From: an uncultured Dyadobacter sp.
GTDB taxonomy: Bacteria > Bacteroidota > Bacteroidia > Cytophagales > Spirosomataceae
Assembly (NCBI RefSeq): GCF_946482605.1
Contig: NZ_CAMLSE010000035.1
Span: 1 to 64,000, forward strand
DNA length: 64,000 nucleotides
Reading direction: 5' to 3'
The notes under the pieces are model-generated. The model made no database searches. It was given only the letters and a program-made list of their open reading frames with translations, and was not told the DNA's origin. Below are positions 8,943 through 17,554 of this stretch, one piece after another (position 1 is the stretch's first letter; the number at the start of each line of letters is the position of its first letter). The position numbers were made by a program, and so were the translations under genes.

Positions 8943-9239
8943 CTACAAATTCTGCCGGATCATATTTTCCAGCACCTGTAAATGCTCGGTAAATGCTTTA
9001 TGCCCTTCGTCGGTGGCTTTGTAGATCGTCAATGGCTTTCTTCCCAGAAACTGTTTCTGAAACTCCACGTATTTGATTTCCTCCAATGCTTTCAAATGCG
9101 ACGCCAGGTTACCGTCCGTGAGTTGCAGCAATTCCTTCAATTCATTAAAACTGAGGGAATCGTTCACCACGAGCACGGACATAAGCCCAAGCCTGATCTT
9201 GCTTTCAAATACTTTATTAAACTTTTCTAACCACTCCAT
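8943..9239 (-). CDS. Winged-helix transcriptional regulator (HTH_34 type)
   Basis: A 98-residue DNA-binding protein consisting of one winged-helix domain: helix 1 VFESKIRLGLMSVLVVN, helix-turn-helix LSFNELKELLQLTDGNLASHLKALE, and wing YVEFQKQFLGRKPLTIYKATDEG, with a dimerising C-terminal helix. This matches the small ArsR-like/PF13601 regulators. No cysteine metal site is seen. In Bacteroidota such genes are often paired with membrane protein genes. Here a membrane protein gene lies 45 bases upstream on the same strand, so the regulator may control that unit, which is an inference. Confidence 0.88.
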   Translation of the reverse strand: MEWLEKFNKVFESKIRLGLMSVLVVNDSLSFNELKELLQLTDGNLASHLKALEEIKYVEFQKQFLGRKPLTIYKATDEGHKAFTEHLQVLENMIRQNL

Positions 9240-9284
9240 TACAGGTTCCCTGTTACGCGGACGTCGCTCGACGGACGCCCCGTT

Positions 9285-10400
9285 TTATTGATTTGCTTCC
9301 AGAAAAAGCATAGCATCGCGATTACGGAGCCACACAGCCCGGTCACGCTGATTGTTAGCCTGCATGGTCAGAGCCGACGCCACAACGCCGGTACCCACCG
9401 AAATCCAGAAAAAAGTCTTCAGATTATCCCGGTTCCCTGTCAGCAACGATATCACCGAGCCCGCAGAGCCTGCGATCGATATTACGAGACTAATGCTACG
9501 CGTCCTTCTTGACTGTAAATAAAGGCCGAGTCCTTCCGGGGAAATGATAAATTCCTTCCGCAATGCCCTCTGACCCGTGTAAAGGACATTATTTTTGACA
9601 AAACTATTCCCATTCCTTAAATAAATGGTCTCTTTATCGTACCATTTTCTTGCTCTGCCTGCCGTACTGTCGGCTGGTACCTGCTGAGCATGAGCCGACA
9701 ATGCCGAGCATATGAGGGTCAGCGCGAGCATGCTTTTCACACCCGGCTTACCCGAAGCCAGCTTATCCCGCTCATACCGGTTATACATGGTAAGCCCGTA
9801 AACGATATGCAGGACGCCAAATCCGATTGCCCAAAACAACAGCGCGTAACCGGTCAGAAAAAGGGCAATGCAACCAATGGCAATCTCGGAGATACCCATA
9901 TAAAAAACCTCCGGATAAGTAAATCGGCTTGCATTCACGAGCGCAATGCCATAAAAGAGCAGCGTCACCGGAAACACGAGCCATATGAATCCGTAATGCA
10001 ACATAGCCAGACAAAATATGCCTCCTGTCGCCAGCGGGATCAACATACTGATAAGCAATCGCTTTGAGCTCCCATTCCAAAGCGTCAGCCCCTTTTTGCG
10101 GCCCTTTCTCACTGTCAGGATAATTCCAACGGCAAGTGAAACAACCAGCACGCAAATCCCATCGACCAGCAAAAAACGGATCACTTCTGTACGGGAATGT
10201 CCGTGATAGCTGCCGAACGGCATCAAAATGTCGGCGAGCCAGTCGGTTTTGAACCGAACATAGGCCAGAGCGGCGCCGATCAATGCGAAAACACCCGCAA
10301 ACACGCCACTTAACCCGCTGAGTGAAAGAAATTTAGACGACCGCTCCATCAGGTCGCGGATTTCGTTCAAGGTGTGCAGAGAATCCTGTTTCGGGTTCAT
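9285..10400 (-). CDS. Multi-pass membrane protein with an internal signal-peptide-like junction
   Basis: Unrecognised protein of 371 residues. Residues 1-205 hold about six hydrophobic segments (near 27-48, 76-97, 110-130, 133-150, 160-178, 182-200), as in the unnamed membrane partners of small winged-helix regulators. From residue 221 the sequence reads VKSMLALTLICSALSAHAQQVP, which looks like a complete signal peptide with an AHA-QQ cleavage site, encoded from a GTG at 9740. Residues 225-371 then resemble a separate exported or membrane-bound protein with two further hydrophobic stretches (301-318, 328-344). It may be a natural fusion, two genes joined by loss of a stop, or one frame with an internal start. 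It probably shares a transcript with the downstream regulator. Confidence 0.72.
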   Translation of the reverse strand: MNPKQDSLHTLNEIRDLMERSSKFLSLSGLSGVFAGVFALIGAALAYVRFKTDWLADILMPFGSYHGHSRTEVIRFLLVDGICVLVVSLAVGIILTVRKGRKKGLTLWNGSSKRLLISMLIPLATGGIFCLAMLHYGFIWLVFPVTLLFYGIALVNASRFTYPEVFYMGISEIAIGCIALFLTGYALLFWAIGFGVLHIVYGLTMYNRYERDKLASGKPGVKSMLALTLICSALSAHAQQVPADSTAGRARKWYDKETIYLRNGNSFVKNNVLYTGQRALRKEFIISPEGLGLYLQSRRTRSISLVISIAGSAGSVISLLTGNRDNLKTFFWISVGTGVVASALTMQANNQRDRAVWLRNRDAMLFLEANQ

Positions 10401-10449
10401 GAGCTAATTGAAATTGTAAATATCAGATCAGTATCCACTGAATAGGTGT

Positions 10450-10824
10450 TTAGAAAAGAAGCATTAGTTTAGGAACAAAGACAATTCCGCCGACGATAAC
10501 AGCCGAGACAGCCAGCAACAGCACCCCCGCCGCTGCCGTGTCCTTCACCACCTTGATGACCGGATGATAATCAGCCGAAACAAGGTCTGCCAGCTTCTCA
10601 ATCGCGGTATTGAATGCTTCCGCCGCCCAAACCAGTCCGATCTGGATAATGATCAGGCACCACTCCGTGCCGGAGATCTGAAAGAAAACACCAGCAATTA
10701 CAACGACTATACAGGCCATCAGGTGGATACGCGCATTGTTTTCGTATCGGAACAGGCTGTAAATCCCCGCCCCTGCGTAACGGAAGCTTCGGATAGCTTT
10801 AAGAATATCGATGGGTCCGTTCAT
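10450..10824 (-). CDS. Diacylglycerol kinase family (undecaprenol kinase-like) protein
   Basis: Small integral membrane kinase (124 residues from ATG 10824) that phosphorylates diacylglycerol or undecaprenol and so feeds the lipid carrier pool for cell-wall synthesis. The DgkA/PF01219 signature is visible: N-terminal SFRYAGAGIYSLFRYENNARIH, three hydrophobic helices, and the catalytic VWAAEAFNTAIEKLAD with the conserved Glu and Asn residues. The preferred start overlaps the end of the DUF1361 gene by 26 bases, which implies coupled translation; a start at 10857 is possible but adds an unlikely N terminus. Bacteroidota members of this group usually act on undecaprenol, an inference from family knowledge. 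Confidence 0.9.
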   Translation of the reverse strand: MNGPIDILKAIRSFRYAGAGIYSLFRYENNARIHLMACIVVVIAGVFFQISGTEWCLIIIQIGLVWAAEAFNTAIEKLADLVSADYHPVIKVVKDTAAAGVLLLAVSAVIVGGIVFVPKLMLLF

Positions 10825-11479
10825 TTTGTTTGAGTTCGGCAAAAATATGGAACGCAAAGTACAACAACATCAGCACGAACGAAAACGTGAGGGTGTGTTT
10901 GATCGCAAGCGGATCCTGAAGGCTATGATAAATGCCCTTCGCCAGCGCGCCGGGTTGCGTTACGATATCCCAGCTGTTCCAGCGTCCGTAACGGCCCAGA
11001 AAAACGCCGAAACCGCTCATAATCATAGCACCTGTGATAGCGAGCCAGGCAAGCCGTCCGTTCCAGCGATGCGTGATAATGCGGTGAACGATGCGGATAC
11101 TGTACAATCCTGTCAGAAAGCCGGCCAAAGAGAATGTGAAGATCATCAATGCGTCGTACCAGATCATGTTTTCAGGCACGCTCCGCAAATGTTTCAGGTC
11201 GGTGATGATATAGGGCGCATTCGGGAAAAACAACAGCCATACCGACAGATAAACCATCAGCAACCAGAATGGCGCACTTTGCTTACTTTCCCTTTCCCAT
11301 ACCCATTTGATGAATAGCAACGGTATCCAGGCCAGAAAGAGATTCCATGCCAAAAAGATGAAATGCCAGCTTTCCAACGCGATCCGCACCGATAGTAATG
11401 TCATGGCGGCAACGGATACAAATGCAAGGAGTGCGACTTTGAGGTTACTTTCAAGATAGTCGATCAGTTTTCTCAGCAT
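10799..11479 (-). CDS. DUF1361 domain-containing membrane protein
   Basis: Integral membrane protein of 226 residues from ATG 11479 (MLRKLIDYLESN). The frame opens at 11551, but the extra 24 residues look unlike coding sequence of the family. It has about six hydrophobic helices and the DUF1361 hallmarks FFPNAPYIITDLKHL and GVFLGRYGRWNSWD. The function of the family is not established. Its 3' end overlaps the diacylglycerol kinase gene, so the two form an operon, perhaps in cell-envelope lipid metabolism. Confidence 0.88.
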   Translation of the reverse strand: MLRKLIDYLESNLKVALLAFVSVAAMTLLSVRIALESWHFIFLAWNLFLAWIPLLFIKWVWERESKQSAPFWLLMVYLSVWLLFFPNAPYIITDLKHLRSVPENMIWYDALMIFTFSLAGFLTGLYSIRIVHRIITHRWNGRLAWLAITGAMIMSGFGVFLGRYGRWNSWDIVTQPGALAKGIYHSLQDPLAIKHTLTFSFVLMLLYFAFHIFAELKQNERTHRYS

Positions 11480-11566
11480 TATTTTGATAATTAAAGTACT
11501 TTGAATTGCAAAGTTACATACACGAATAATATCCTGCAACAGGAGCTGCACATTTGTGGAAGCTGA

Positions 11567-12478
11567 TTACTTTTTATTATTCGCCGAGAAGGCCTTCATC
11601 ATCGCCCATTCCCGTCCGGCAGCATGCGCCTTGAAAGTCTCCAGACAACCGCGGTCCTGTAACGTCACGTAGCAGGTTTTCCCGTTGCGGCCTCCAAAAC
11701 AGATGTTGGATACCTTTTTCCCGATTGTACGAATGGTATGGATCACTTTCCCTTCGGGCGAAAGCACGGCTACCTCCCCCTTCCCATGGCGGGTAATATA
11801 AAGATTTCCATGCACGTCGCAGCGCATTCCGTCCATACCGCCGTCTTCGAAATGGTGCAGGAGTTTTTTGTTCGACAGCGTACCGTCCGCCGCCAGGTCG
11901 AAGGCCCACACGTTGCGCTGAACGCTTTCATTGACATACAATTTCTTTTCATCCGGGCTCACATCGATCCCGTTGGTCGTCCCCATGTTGCCGGCCGCCA
12001 GGCTCACCTTTCCTTCCGGTGTAACATGCCAGATTTGTCCGGTACCGTCTTTCCAGTTCGGATCGGAACAGAAAATGTGTCCTTTCGCCGTCACCGCCAG
12101 GTCATTAGGCTGGTTCATTTTAGGCTCGTTGGCAAAAACCGACACATCCTTGGTGATCATATCCACTTTCAGGATGTTGTGTCCGGTAAAATCAGCCACG
12201 TAGAAGGTATTCTTATCTACAAACCGGATCCCGTTGCCGGTGCTGCCTTTGGGCAGTGTCACAAAAAAACTCGCATTCCCCTTCCTGCTCAATTGCGCAA
12301 TCGTACCATCCCGCGCAAAATTCACTGCATACACGTTACCATCTTCGTCTACTGCCGGCCCTTCGCAATTGCTGGTAAATTCGCCTTCATTCGAAAATTT
12401 CTTGCTTTTGGTCTGGGCGTATGTAAAACCGGTTGATAGCAGAAAAACTGACAGGAGGAGCGTTAGTTTTTTATCCAT
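11567..12478 (-). CDS. SMP-30/gluconolactonase-like secreted protein
   Basis: A 303-residue exported six-bladed beta-propeller protein. The signal peptide is MDKKLTLLLSVFLLSTGFTYA. Propeller features include CEGPAVDEDGNVYAVNF (metal-binding Glu), NQPNDLAVTAKGHIFCSDP, TNGIDVSPDEKKLYVNES and GMDGMRCDVHGNLYIT, which match the lactonase family and keep its divalent-metal ligands (Glu, Asn, Asp). It probably hydrolyses a sugar lactone in the periplasm. A peroxiredoxin-like gene ends 21 bases upstream on the same strand, so the two are probably co-transcribed. Confidence 0.9.
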   Translation of the reverse strand: MDKKLTLLLSVFLLSTGFTYAQTKSKKFSNEGEFTSNCEGPAVDEDGNVYAVNFARDGTIAQLSRKGNASFFVTLPKGSTGNGIRFVDKNTFYVADFTGHNILKVDMITKDVSVFANEPKMNQPNDLAVTAKGHIFCSDPNWKDGTGQIWHVTPEGKVSLAAGNMGTTNGIDVSPDEKKLYVNESVQRNVWAFDLAADGTLSNKKLLHHFEDGGMDGMRCDVHGNLYITRHGKGEVAVLSPEGKVIHTIRTIGKKVSNICFGGRNGKTCYVTLQDRGCLETFKAHAAGREWAMMKAFSANNKK

Positions 12479-12499
12479 GAAATCAAATATTGAGATACA

Positions 12500-13147
12500 T
12501 TACTGGTTTTTCAACTTAATGGCGCACCCCACCGGTTTGGTAATCGTAGTAACCACCGGCTTCCCGCCGATCAGGTTCGATACAGCCTCATCGACATACA
12601 ACTTACTCACCGCAGCGGGATCCTGCGGGTTGTCATCGACCATACCTACATACCGGACCGTGAACTTTGCGCCGTTTTTTTGCAGGACATAAGCCTGGGG
12701 TGTCCGGCTGGCGCCGAATGCTTTTGCTACCTGCTGGGTATCGTCTGCCAGATACGAATAGCCGTAGCTTTTGGCGGCAGCCCGCTCCTTCATTTTTTCG
12801 AAAGTATCATCCTGATGTGTCCCTGGGTCGCTTGGATTAATAGCCACGACAGGGAACCCCTGTCCGGAAAATTTACCGTTCAACGCGATGATCCGATCCT
12901 CATATGCCTTTGCAAACGGGCAGTGGTTGCTTGTGAAGATCACGATCAGCCCCTTTACATTGCCGAAATCCGCGAGGGAAACCATGCTTCCGTCGGTGTT
13001 TTTCAATCGAAAGTTATTTACTGCATCTCCTACCTGATACCCCGCCTGCACCTGATCGGCACTGTCATCTCCTCCGGCTTCACCTGCTCCCGCAGGCAAG
13101 TTCAGGATTGTGCTGAGAAACAGGGAGACCCACAAATAGATTTTCAT
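12500..13147 (-). CDS. Peroxiredoxin-like thioredoxin-fold protein
   Basis: Exported 215-residue thioredoxin-fold protein from ATG 13147 (signal peptide MKIYLWVSLFLSTILNLPAGAG); the longer frame from 13261 has no sensible N terminus. The active-site segment IVIFTSNHCPFAKAYEDRI carries a single cysteine (Cys76) in an N-H-C-P context, as in the PRX_like1 group, not the CxxC of thioredoxin. A second cysteine lies near the C terminus (PVGCAIKL). It keeps AINPSDPG and GASRTPQAYVL, the latter with the cis-proline. A role in periplasmic redox defence is likely but not proven. It is the first gene of a two-gene unit with the SMP-30-like gene. Confidence 0.9.
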   Translation of the reverse strand: MKIYLWVSLFLSTILNLPAGAGEAGGDDSADQVQAGYQVGDAVNNFRLKNTDGSMVSLADFGNVKGLIVIFTSNHCPFAKAYEDRIIALNGKFSGQGFPVVAINPSDPGTHQDDTFEKMKERAAAKSYGYSYLADDTQQVAKAFGASRTPQAYVLQKNGAKFTVRYVGMVDDNPQDPAAVSKLYVDEAVSNLIGGKPVVTTITKPVGCAIKLKNQ

Positions 13148-13516
13148 TTTCGTGTTACTGATTAGCATTTTATGGTCAGACACAAATAGTAGGTAAAAGT
13201 AACATACCGCATTGTTAAAGATTGTTAAGCCGGATACCCCGTGCTTCCAACTAACGCCCATGCGGCTATATACCGTATAAAGGTAACCTTTCCGGCCGCT
13301 TTAACTATTTGTGCCCGATTAATTATTGTGCTGCTGGCTCGTCAATGTAATGACAACTTCACGATCTTCAACCCTTTCAGGAGCATTTACTTTTTTCAGG
13401 CATGTCATACCAGGCGAAAAACCAGCGATTATTTAGGTTAATGCGTTGTGATTCTGCAACTCTCTAATTATCTTTGCACCTCAAAATTTGAATGTAGTTT
13501 AATATAACTTATTAAC
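13148..13516. other. Divergent intergenic region upstream of rplU
   Basis: This 369-base stretch separates the minus-strand peroxiredoxin-like gene from plus-strand rplU. It contains the rplU promoter near its right end. No convincing ORF, RNA gene or repeat was seen in the rest. Confidence 0.6.
13446..13476 (+). promoter_or_regulatory. rplU-rpmA promoter (Bacteroidota sigma-A type)
   Basis: A -33 TTG (13446-13448) is followed after exactly 20 bases by TATCTTTG (13469-13476), which fits the TAnnTTTG -7 consensus of Bacteroidota. Transcription would begin near 13482, giving a leader of about 35 bases before rplU. Confidence 0.72.
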
Positions 13517-13828
13517 ATGTACGCAATCGTAGAAATCGCAGGTCAGCAATTTAAAGTTGAAAAGGGTCGCGAAATCTTCACGCATAGGCTTGAAGGTGAC
13601 GTGAACGCTGCACTTGTATTTGACAAAGTCCTTCTCGTTGACAACGGAGGCACAGTACAGGTAGGTCTTCCGACAGTAGCAGGTGCTTCTGTTAAAGCAA
13701 CTGTTCTTGAACACCTTAAAGGTGAGAAAGTGATCGTCTTCAAAAAGAAGAGACGCAAAGGATACCGCGTGAAGAATGGTCACCGTCAGTATCTGACTAA
13801 AATCAGCATCGACGAGATCGTTGCCTAA
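13517..13828 (+). CDS. rplU: 50S ribosomal protein L21
   Basis: Large-subunit ribosomal protein that binds 23S rRNA; 103 residues, full length. The typical start [20 protein letters not shown], the central KVLLVDNG and the basic C-terminal [18 protein letters not shown] are all present. It is followed 60 bases later by rpmA, the conserved L21-L27 order found across bacteria, and a matching promoter lies upstream. Confidence 0.99.
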   Translation: MYAIVEIAGQQFKVEKGREIFTHRLEGDVNAALVFDKVLLVDNGGTVQVGLPTVAGASVKATVLEHLKGEKVIVFKKKRRKGYRVKNGHRQYLTKISIDEIVA

Positions 13829-13888
13829 TGCAATGGCGGAAGCCTAATTCAGTTTAATCAGGAAATTACAATTTAAGTATAAGATATC

Positions 13889-14167
13889 ATGGCACATAAG
13901 AAAGGTGTAGGTAGCTCGAAAAACGGACGTGAATCGGAAAGCAAGCGTCTTGGTGTGAAATTATTCGGTGGCCAGTTGGCAAAAGCGGGAAATATCCTGG
14001 TTCGTCAGCGTGGAACCAAGCATAACCCAGGCAAAAACGTAGGAATCGGCCGTGACCATACATTGTTCGCATTGGTTGATGGTAACGTAGTGTTCCGTAA
14101 GACCCGTGAAAACAGATCTTACGTTCACATCGAACCGATCGCGGTTGAAGTTGCTGCGGAAGCATAA
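13889..14167 (+). CDS. rpmA: 50S ribosomal protein L27
   Basis: Large-subunit protein whose N-terminal tail reaches the peptidyl-transferase centre. The 92 residues begin [24 protein letters not shown], with no N-terminal pre-extension of the Firmicutes type, and contain the signature [21 protein letters not shown]. It is the second gene of the rplU-rpmA operon and ends before a hairpin terminator. Confidence 0.99.
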   Translation: MAHKKGVGSSKNGRESESKRLGVKLFGGQLAKAGNILVRQRGTKHNPGKNVGIGRDHTLFALVDGNVVFRKTRENRSYVHIEPIAVEVAAEA

Positions 14168-14196
14168 GCGACTGCCTGCTGGCTAAAAGCATTAAG

Positions 14197-14228
14197 AACC
14201 CGTCTGGCAATAGTCCGGCGGGTTTTTT
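14197..14228 (+). terminator. Terminator of rplU-rpmA
   Basis: AACCCGTC...GG pairs with CC...GGCGGGTT (14197-14222) with one G-T pair, followed by a run of six T. Confidence 0.8.
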
Positions 14229-14314
14229 AATGCCGTCTCCAAACCAAAAGCACGATAGACGTGTTTGCTATTCTGGAGAGTTACTTTACCTATCTTATTG
14301 ATCCTACCGACATG

Positions 14315-14908
14315 ATGTCACGTCCGATTTTTGTATATACCGAATTGAGCCCCAACCCGAACTCGATGAAATTCGTTTTGAATTTCGAACTTGTTCCCGA
14401 TGGCCTTTCGTTTGACTACCCTTCACAGGAGTCAGCCCTTGAAGAAGGCAATGCTTCTCCGCTTGCTGCGGATCTTTTTCAGTTTCCACATGTAAAAAGG
14501 GTCTTCATCGCCAGCAACTTCGTCACGATCACCAAAGACGATGGCATCGCATGGGAAGAAGTGCTCCGCGACACCAAGCAGTTTATCAAGATCTATTTCG
14601 AGGAAAACCACCCGGTTTTTGAGGAAAAAACCATTGAAAAGAACACGGTGATCGTAGATTCCCGGGATTCGGATACCGTTCAGAAAATCAAAGCAGCGCT
14701 TGATCAATATGTGCGTCCCGCGGTGGAGTCCGATGGAGGCGCAATCAACTTCCACTCCTTCAATGAGGAATCGGGAGTCGTGAAGGTATTGTTGCAAGGC
14801 TCGTGTAGCGGATGTCCCTCTTCCACACTGACACTCAAAGCAGGCATCGAGAATCTGCTCACGCGGATGGTGCCGGATGTCAAAGAGGTGGTTGCAGAAG
14901 GAGTTTAA
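14315..14908 (+). CDS. NifU-like (Nfu) Fe-S cluster scaffold/carrier protein
   Basis: Cytoplasmic iron-sulfur cluster carrier of 197 residues. The N-terminal Nfu_N domain reads IFVYTELSPNPNSMKFVLN, and the C-terminal NifU domain carries the cluster-binding CSGCPSS motif (cysteines near residues 161-164) after VRPAVESDGGAINFH. Tandem ATGs at 14312 and 14315 are both possible; 14315 gives the usual M-x-RP start, whereas the upstream opening at 14261 adds non-family sequence. It likely transfers 4Fe-4S clusters to target enzymes. It stands alone between two terminators. Confidence 0.93.
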   Translation: MSRPIFVYTELSPNPNSMKFVLNFELVPDGLSFDYPSQESALEEGNASPLAADLFQFPHVKRVFIASNFVTITKDDGIAWEEVLRDTKQFIKIYFEENHPVFEEKTIEKNTVIVDSRDSDTVQKIKAALDQYVRPAVESDGGAINFHSFNEESGVVKVLLQGSCSGCPSSTLTLKAGIENLLTRMVPDVKEVVAEGV

Positions 14909-14928
14909 AGGTTTTTCATACTTAATGG

Positions 14929-14965
14929 AAACCCTGCCGGGAATGCGGCAGGGTTTCTTTTTTTA
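14929..14965 (+). terminator. Rho-independent terminator after the nfu gene
   Basis: An 11-bp perfect stem (AAACCCTGCCG at 14929-14939 with CGGCAGGGTTT at 14946-14956) with a 6-base loop is followed by CTTTTTTT. Confidence 0.9.
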
Positions 14966-14988
14966 ATGTGTTTTGTTAGTTTCGGCGC

Positions 14989-16077
14989 ATGAAGCAAACG
15001 TTGCAGGAGTTTATCGACCGGATCGGTGCTTTACAGTCACCGGGCAACGCAATATTTCCCAAAGGACTGTTCCCTGCGCAACGGACCAACGAAATAATCG
15101 GTTACCGGCGTGATGACACGACAATGTTCTTCTCCGCCATTATCGGATTCACCTTGCGATCCATTCACAAGTATTGCGATGAGGAAACCCGTAGGCTCAT
15201 TAACCAGGTCTGCGACGGCATCACCGCCAATTTCTCAGAATTTCAAAACAAAGATGGACTCAAGACCTACAACTTCTGGAAAACCAGGCCGTCGATGCAT
15301 TTCTCCAACGGTTACATTTTCAGGCACCTGGAACATTTCCGGATTCCGGACGACATCGACGACACGGCCTTCGCTTACCTGACGACCACGCCTACACGTG
15401 AAGAGCTTTTGTGGCTGAAAGAAAAACTGGCGCTCCATGCGAACGGCAGCAAGCAATGGATCAGGAACACTTATCCGGAATACCGGTCGCTTAAAGCCTA
15501 TTCGACCTGGTTTGGGAAAAACATGTACATCGAATTTGATGTGAGCGTCCTCAGCAATATCATGTACTGCATTCTGCATTACAAATTACCCTGGAACCAC
15601 CACGACGATGCCACCCTGGCCTATATCCGATCCGTGATCGAAACCGGGCGGTATCTGGACGCCCCTTTCCGGTGCGCACACCAGTACCCCCGCACGCCAT
15701 TGATCATTTACCACGTCGCCAGACTAATCGCCGCATTTAACCCGCCCCCATTACAGGCCATCCGTAAAAAGCTGATTGAGGACACCTTAATGCTGCTTTC
15801 CGCTACACAGCACCGGATGGACCGGGTCATTCTGTCTACTTCGCTGATCAGGCTTGGCGTTGAGACCACCCGCATTCCGGTGGAAGACTTTACGAACCAG
15901 GATTTCAAAGGTTTCTACTTTTTTATTGCCGGCTTGCTTACGGCTTACGAAAACCCATTGCTTTACAGGCTTTCGCACCATCCGCTCTTTCACATGCACT
16001 GGACCTGTGAAGCGCATTGCTGGACATTACTGGCGGAGTATGAAGCATTGTCGATAGAACAAAACCAACACACATGA
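14989..16077 (+). CDS. Unrecognised soluble all-alpha protein with a DIDDTA motif
   Basis: Protein of 362 residues that I cannot place in a named family. It has no signal peptide or membrane segment and is rich in helices with many Trp, Tyr, His and Phe. At residues 121-127 it reads DDIDDTA followed by FAY. The DxDDTA pattern is the general-acid motif of class II terpene cyclases and squalene-hopene cyclases. However, the protein is much shorter than those enzymes and shows no obvious QW repeats, so the resemblance may be local. The stop overlaps the ATG of the next gene (ATGA at 16074-16077), so translation is coupled to a PaaE-type ferredoxin reductase, and the two products probably work together in an oxidation/reduction or lipid-modifying pathway. 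Confidence 0.8.
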   Translation: MKQTLQEFIDRIGALQSPGNAIFPKGLFPAQRTNEIIGYRRDDTTMFFSAIIGFTLRSIHKYCDEETRRLINQVCDGITANFSEFQNKDGLKTYNFWKTRPSMHFSNGYIFRHLEHFRIPDDIDDTAFAYLTTTPTREELLWLKEKLALHANGSKQWIRNTYPEYRSLKAYSTWFGKNMYIEFDVSVLSNIMYCILHYKLPWNHHDDATLAYIRSVIETGRYLDAPFRCAHQYPRTPLIIYHVARLIAAFNPPPLQAIRKKLIEDTLMLLSATQHRMDRVILSTSLIRLGVETTRIPVEDFTNQDFKGFYFFIAGLLTAYENPLLYRLSHHPLFHMHWTCEAHCWTLLAEYEALSIEQNQHT

Positions 16078-17129
16078 CCGACAACACCATCCAACTGCGT
16101 GTCAGGGAGATCATCCGGGAAAGCGACGACACCAAAACATTTGTTTTTGAAACGGCGCCAAACGAGCCATTCCGCTACAAGGCCGGGCAGTTCCTGACCT
16201 TTCTGATTGAAATGCACGGACATGAGGTACGGCGGTCCTATTCTATGAGCTCAGCCCCGGGAGTCGATCCATTCCCTTCCATCACTGTCAAGCGTGTGGC
16301 AAACGGCGAAATATCCCGCTTCTGGATCGATACCGTGCAGGTCGGAGCGACCTTTAAGGCACTTGCGCCGTCGGGCCGGTTCACACTGGAAACGGCCCCG
16401 GACAACCTGCCGCGCGATATCGTGCTGATTGGCGCCGGCAGCGGGATCACGCCCCTGTTTGCCATCATGAAAGACGCATTGACCCACGAGCCCGGCGCAC
16501 AGGTTACGCTGATATATGCCAGCCGCAATGTACGGAACACCCTTTTCTGGACGCAGATTATCCATTGGCAGTCGCGCTATCCGGAGCGGCTACGGGTAAT
16601 TCACATTCACAGCCAGCCCTCCGACGAATGGAACGGGATCAGGGGCAGGATCAACAATACCCGACTGGAACAGCTCGTCGGGCAATCACTGCGATTCAAC
16701 CAGTCCGAAGCACGCTTTTACATTTGCGGGCCGTTTGATCTGATGCGGTCGGCCGAAATCACCTTGCATTTCATGGGTTTTCAAACTGCACAGATCCGGA
16801 AGGAGAATTTCGTCATTATTTCACCACCGCCACCGCCCCCGGATTCCTTCCCGCACGATATCAAACTCCATTTCCGGGCGTCGGCCTATGATCTGCACGT
16901 ACCGGCGCATTCGACTATTCTGGACGCTGCCCTGGCCAATGGTATCCAATTGCCTTACAGCTGCAAAGGCGGGCGGTGCTCAACATGTGCCGCGATCTGC
17001 AAAACCGGGGGTATACATATGAGCGTCAATGAAGTGCTGACCGACCGCGACCTGGCCGAAGGATGGATACTGACCTGCTCGTCCTATGTGGACAGCGACC
17101 ATGTGGTAGTGGATTTCATGCTGCCGTGA
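16074..17129 (+). CDS. PaaE-type reductase: FAD/NAD(P)H oxidoreductase fused to 2Fe-2S ferredoxin
   Basis: Electron-transfer protein of 351 residues that passes electrons from NAD(P)H through FAD to a 2Fe-2S cluster and on to a partner oxygenase, desaturase or similar enzyme. The FAD domain carries RRSYSMSSAPG (RxYS motif), the NAD(P) domain GAGSGITPLFAI, and the C-terminal plant-type ferredoxin domain SCKGGRCSTCAAIC with the CX4CX2C ligands and a fourth Cys in ILTCSSY. A proline-rich linker (six Pro near residue 249) joins the two parts. The layout equals PaaE/phthalate-type hybrid reductases, but no phenylacetate genes are near. Its overlap with the preceding unknown gene points to that protein as the electron acceptor or a pathway partner. 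Confidence 0.92.
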   Translation: MTDNTIQLRVREIIRESDDTKTFVFETAPNEPFRYKAGQFLTFLIEMHGHEVRRSYSMSSAPGVDPFPSITVKRVANGEISRFWIDTVQVGATFKALAPSGRFTLETAPDNLPRDIVLIGAGSGITPLFAIMKDALTHEPGAQVTLIYASRNVRNTLFWTQIIHWQSRYPERLRVIHIHSQPSDEWNGIRGRINNTRLEQLVGQSLRFNQSEARFYICGPFDLMRSAEITLHFMGFQTAQIRKENFVIISPPPPPPDSFPHDIKLHFRASAYDLHVPAHSTILDAALANGIQLPYSCKGGRCSTCAAICKTGGIHMSVNEVLTDRDLAEGWILTCSSYVDSDHVVVDFMLP

Positions 17130-17554
17130 TAAGCAAAAAAGCGCACGAAACGATGTTCGCGCGCTTTGCAGGTTTAGGATTAGAGGAATTTCAATAAATG
17201 AATTCCTGAAAAGGTTAAAGGTTAGGAGTATTAAAGAATAAAATTTTCTTTCTTATCTTATTTACAAAATTACTTGCCAAATTGGTTTTTCCTAGCAAAA
17301 TTTAAAAAAGTGTTCGAACACGCACTCTAAAACACCGGCCGGGCTCGTACACGTCAGTAATAACAACTAGTTATTTTTGGCCAGGTAAAACTAAGGCCTC
17401 ACCGTCACAATCTCAAATTTATTATAAAAAAAATTTGAAAAATTTTGTATTAAATAGTCGACTTTCGCTAGATCACGACCCATTACCCATGTTCACAATT
17501 ACTTGTTAGTTTTGTTAATTAATACCGAAATATACTCCTGAATATTAGTTACGT
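17130..17554. other. Intergenic region with a hairpin and AT-rich leader
   Basis: This 425-base gene-free stretch starts with a strong interrupted hairpin: AAAGCGC (17138-17144) and CGAA (17146-17149) pair with TTCG (17156-17159) and GCGCTTT (17161-17167). This is probably the transcript end of the reductase unit, although the T tract behind it is poor. The remainder is AT-rich. TAGTTTTG at 17507-17514 fits the -7 consensus and may serve the LacI-type gene, but no well-placed -33 TTG is visible. Confidence 0.5.

Noticed and set aside
11738..12436. A 232-codon plus-strand frame opposite the SMP-30-like gene
   Set aside because: Shadow frame of a well-supported propeller protein with a signal peptide.
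14989..16077. Full-length squalene-hopene cyclase
   Set aside because: The protein is about half the usual length and shows no clear QW repeats; only the DxDDTA motif matches, so the family name was not used.
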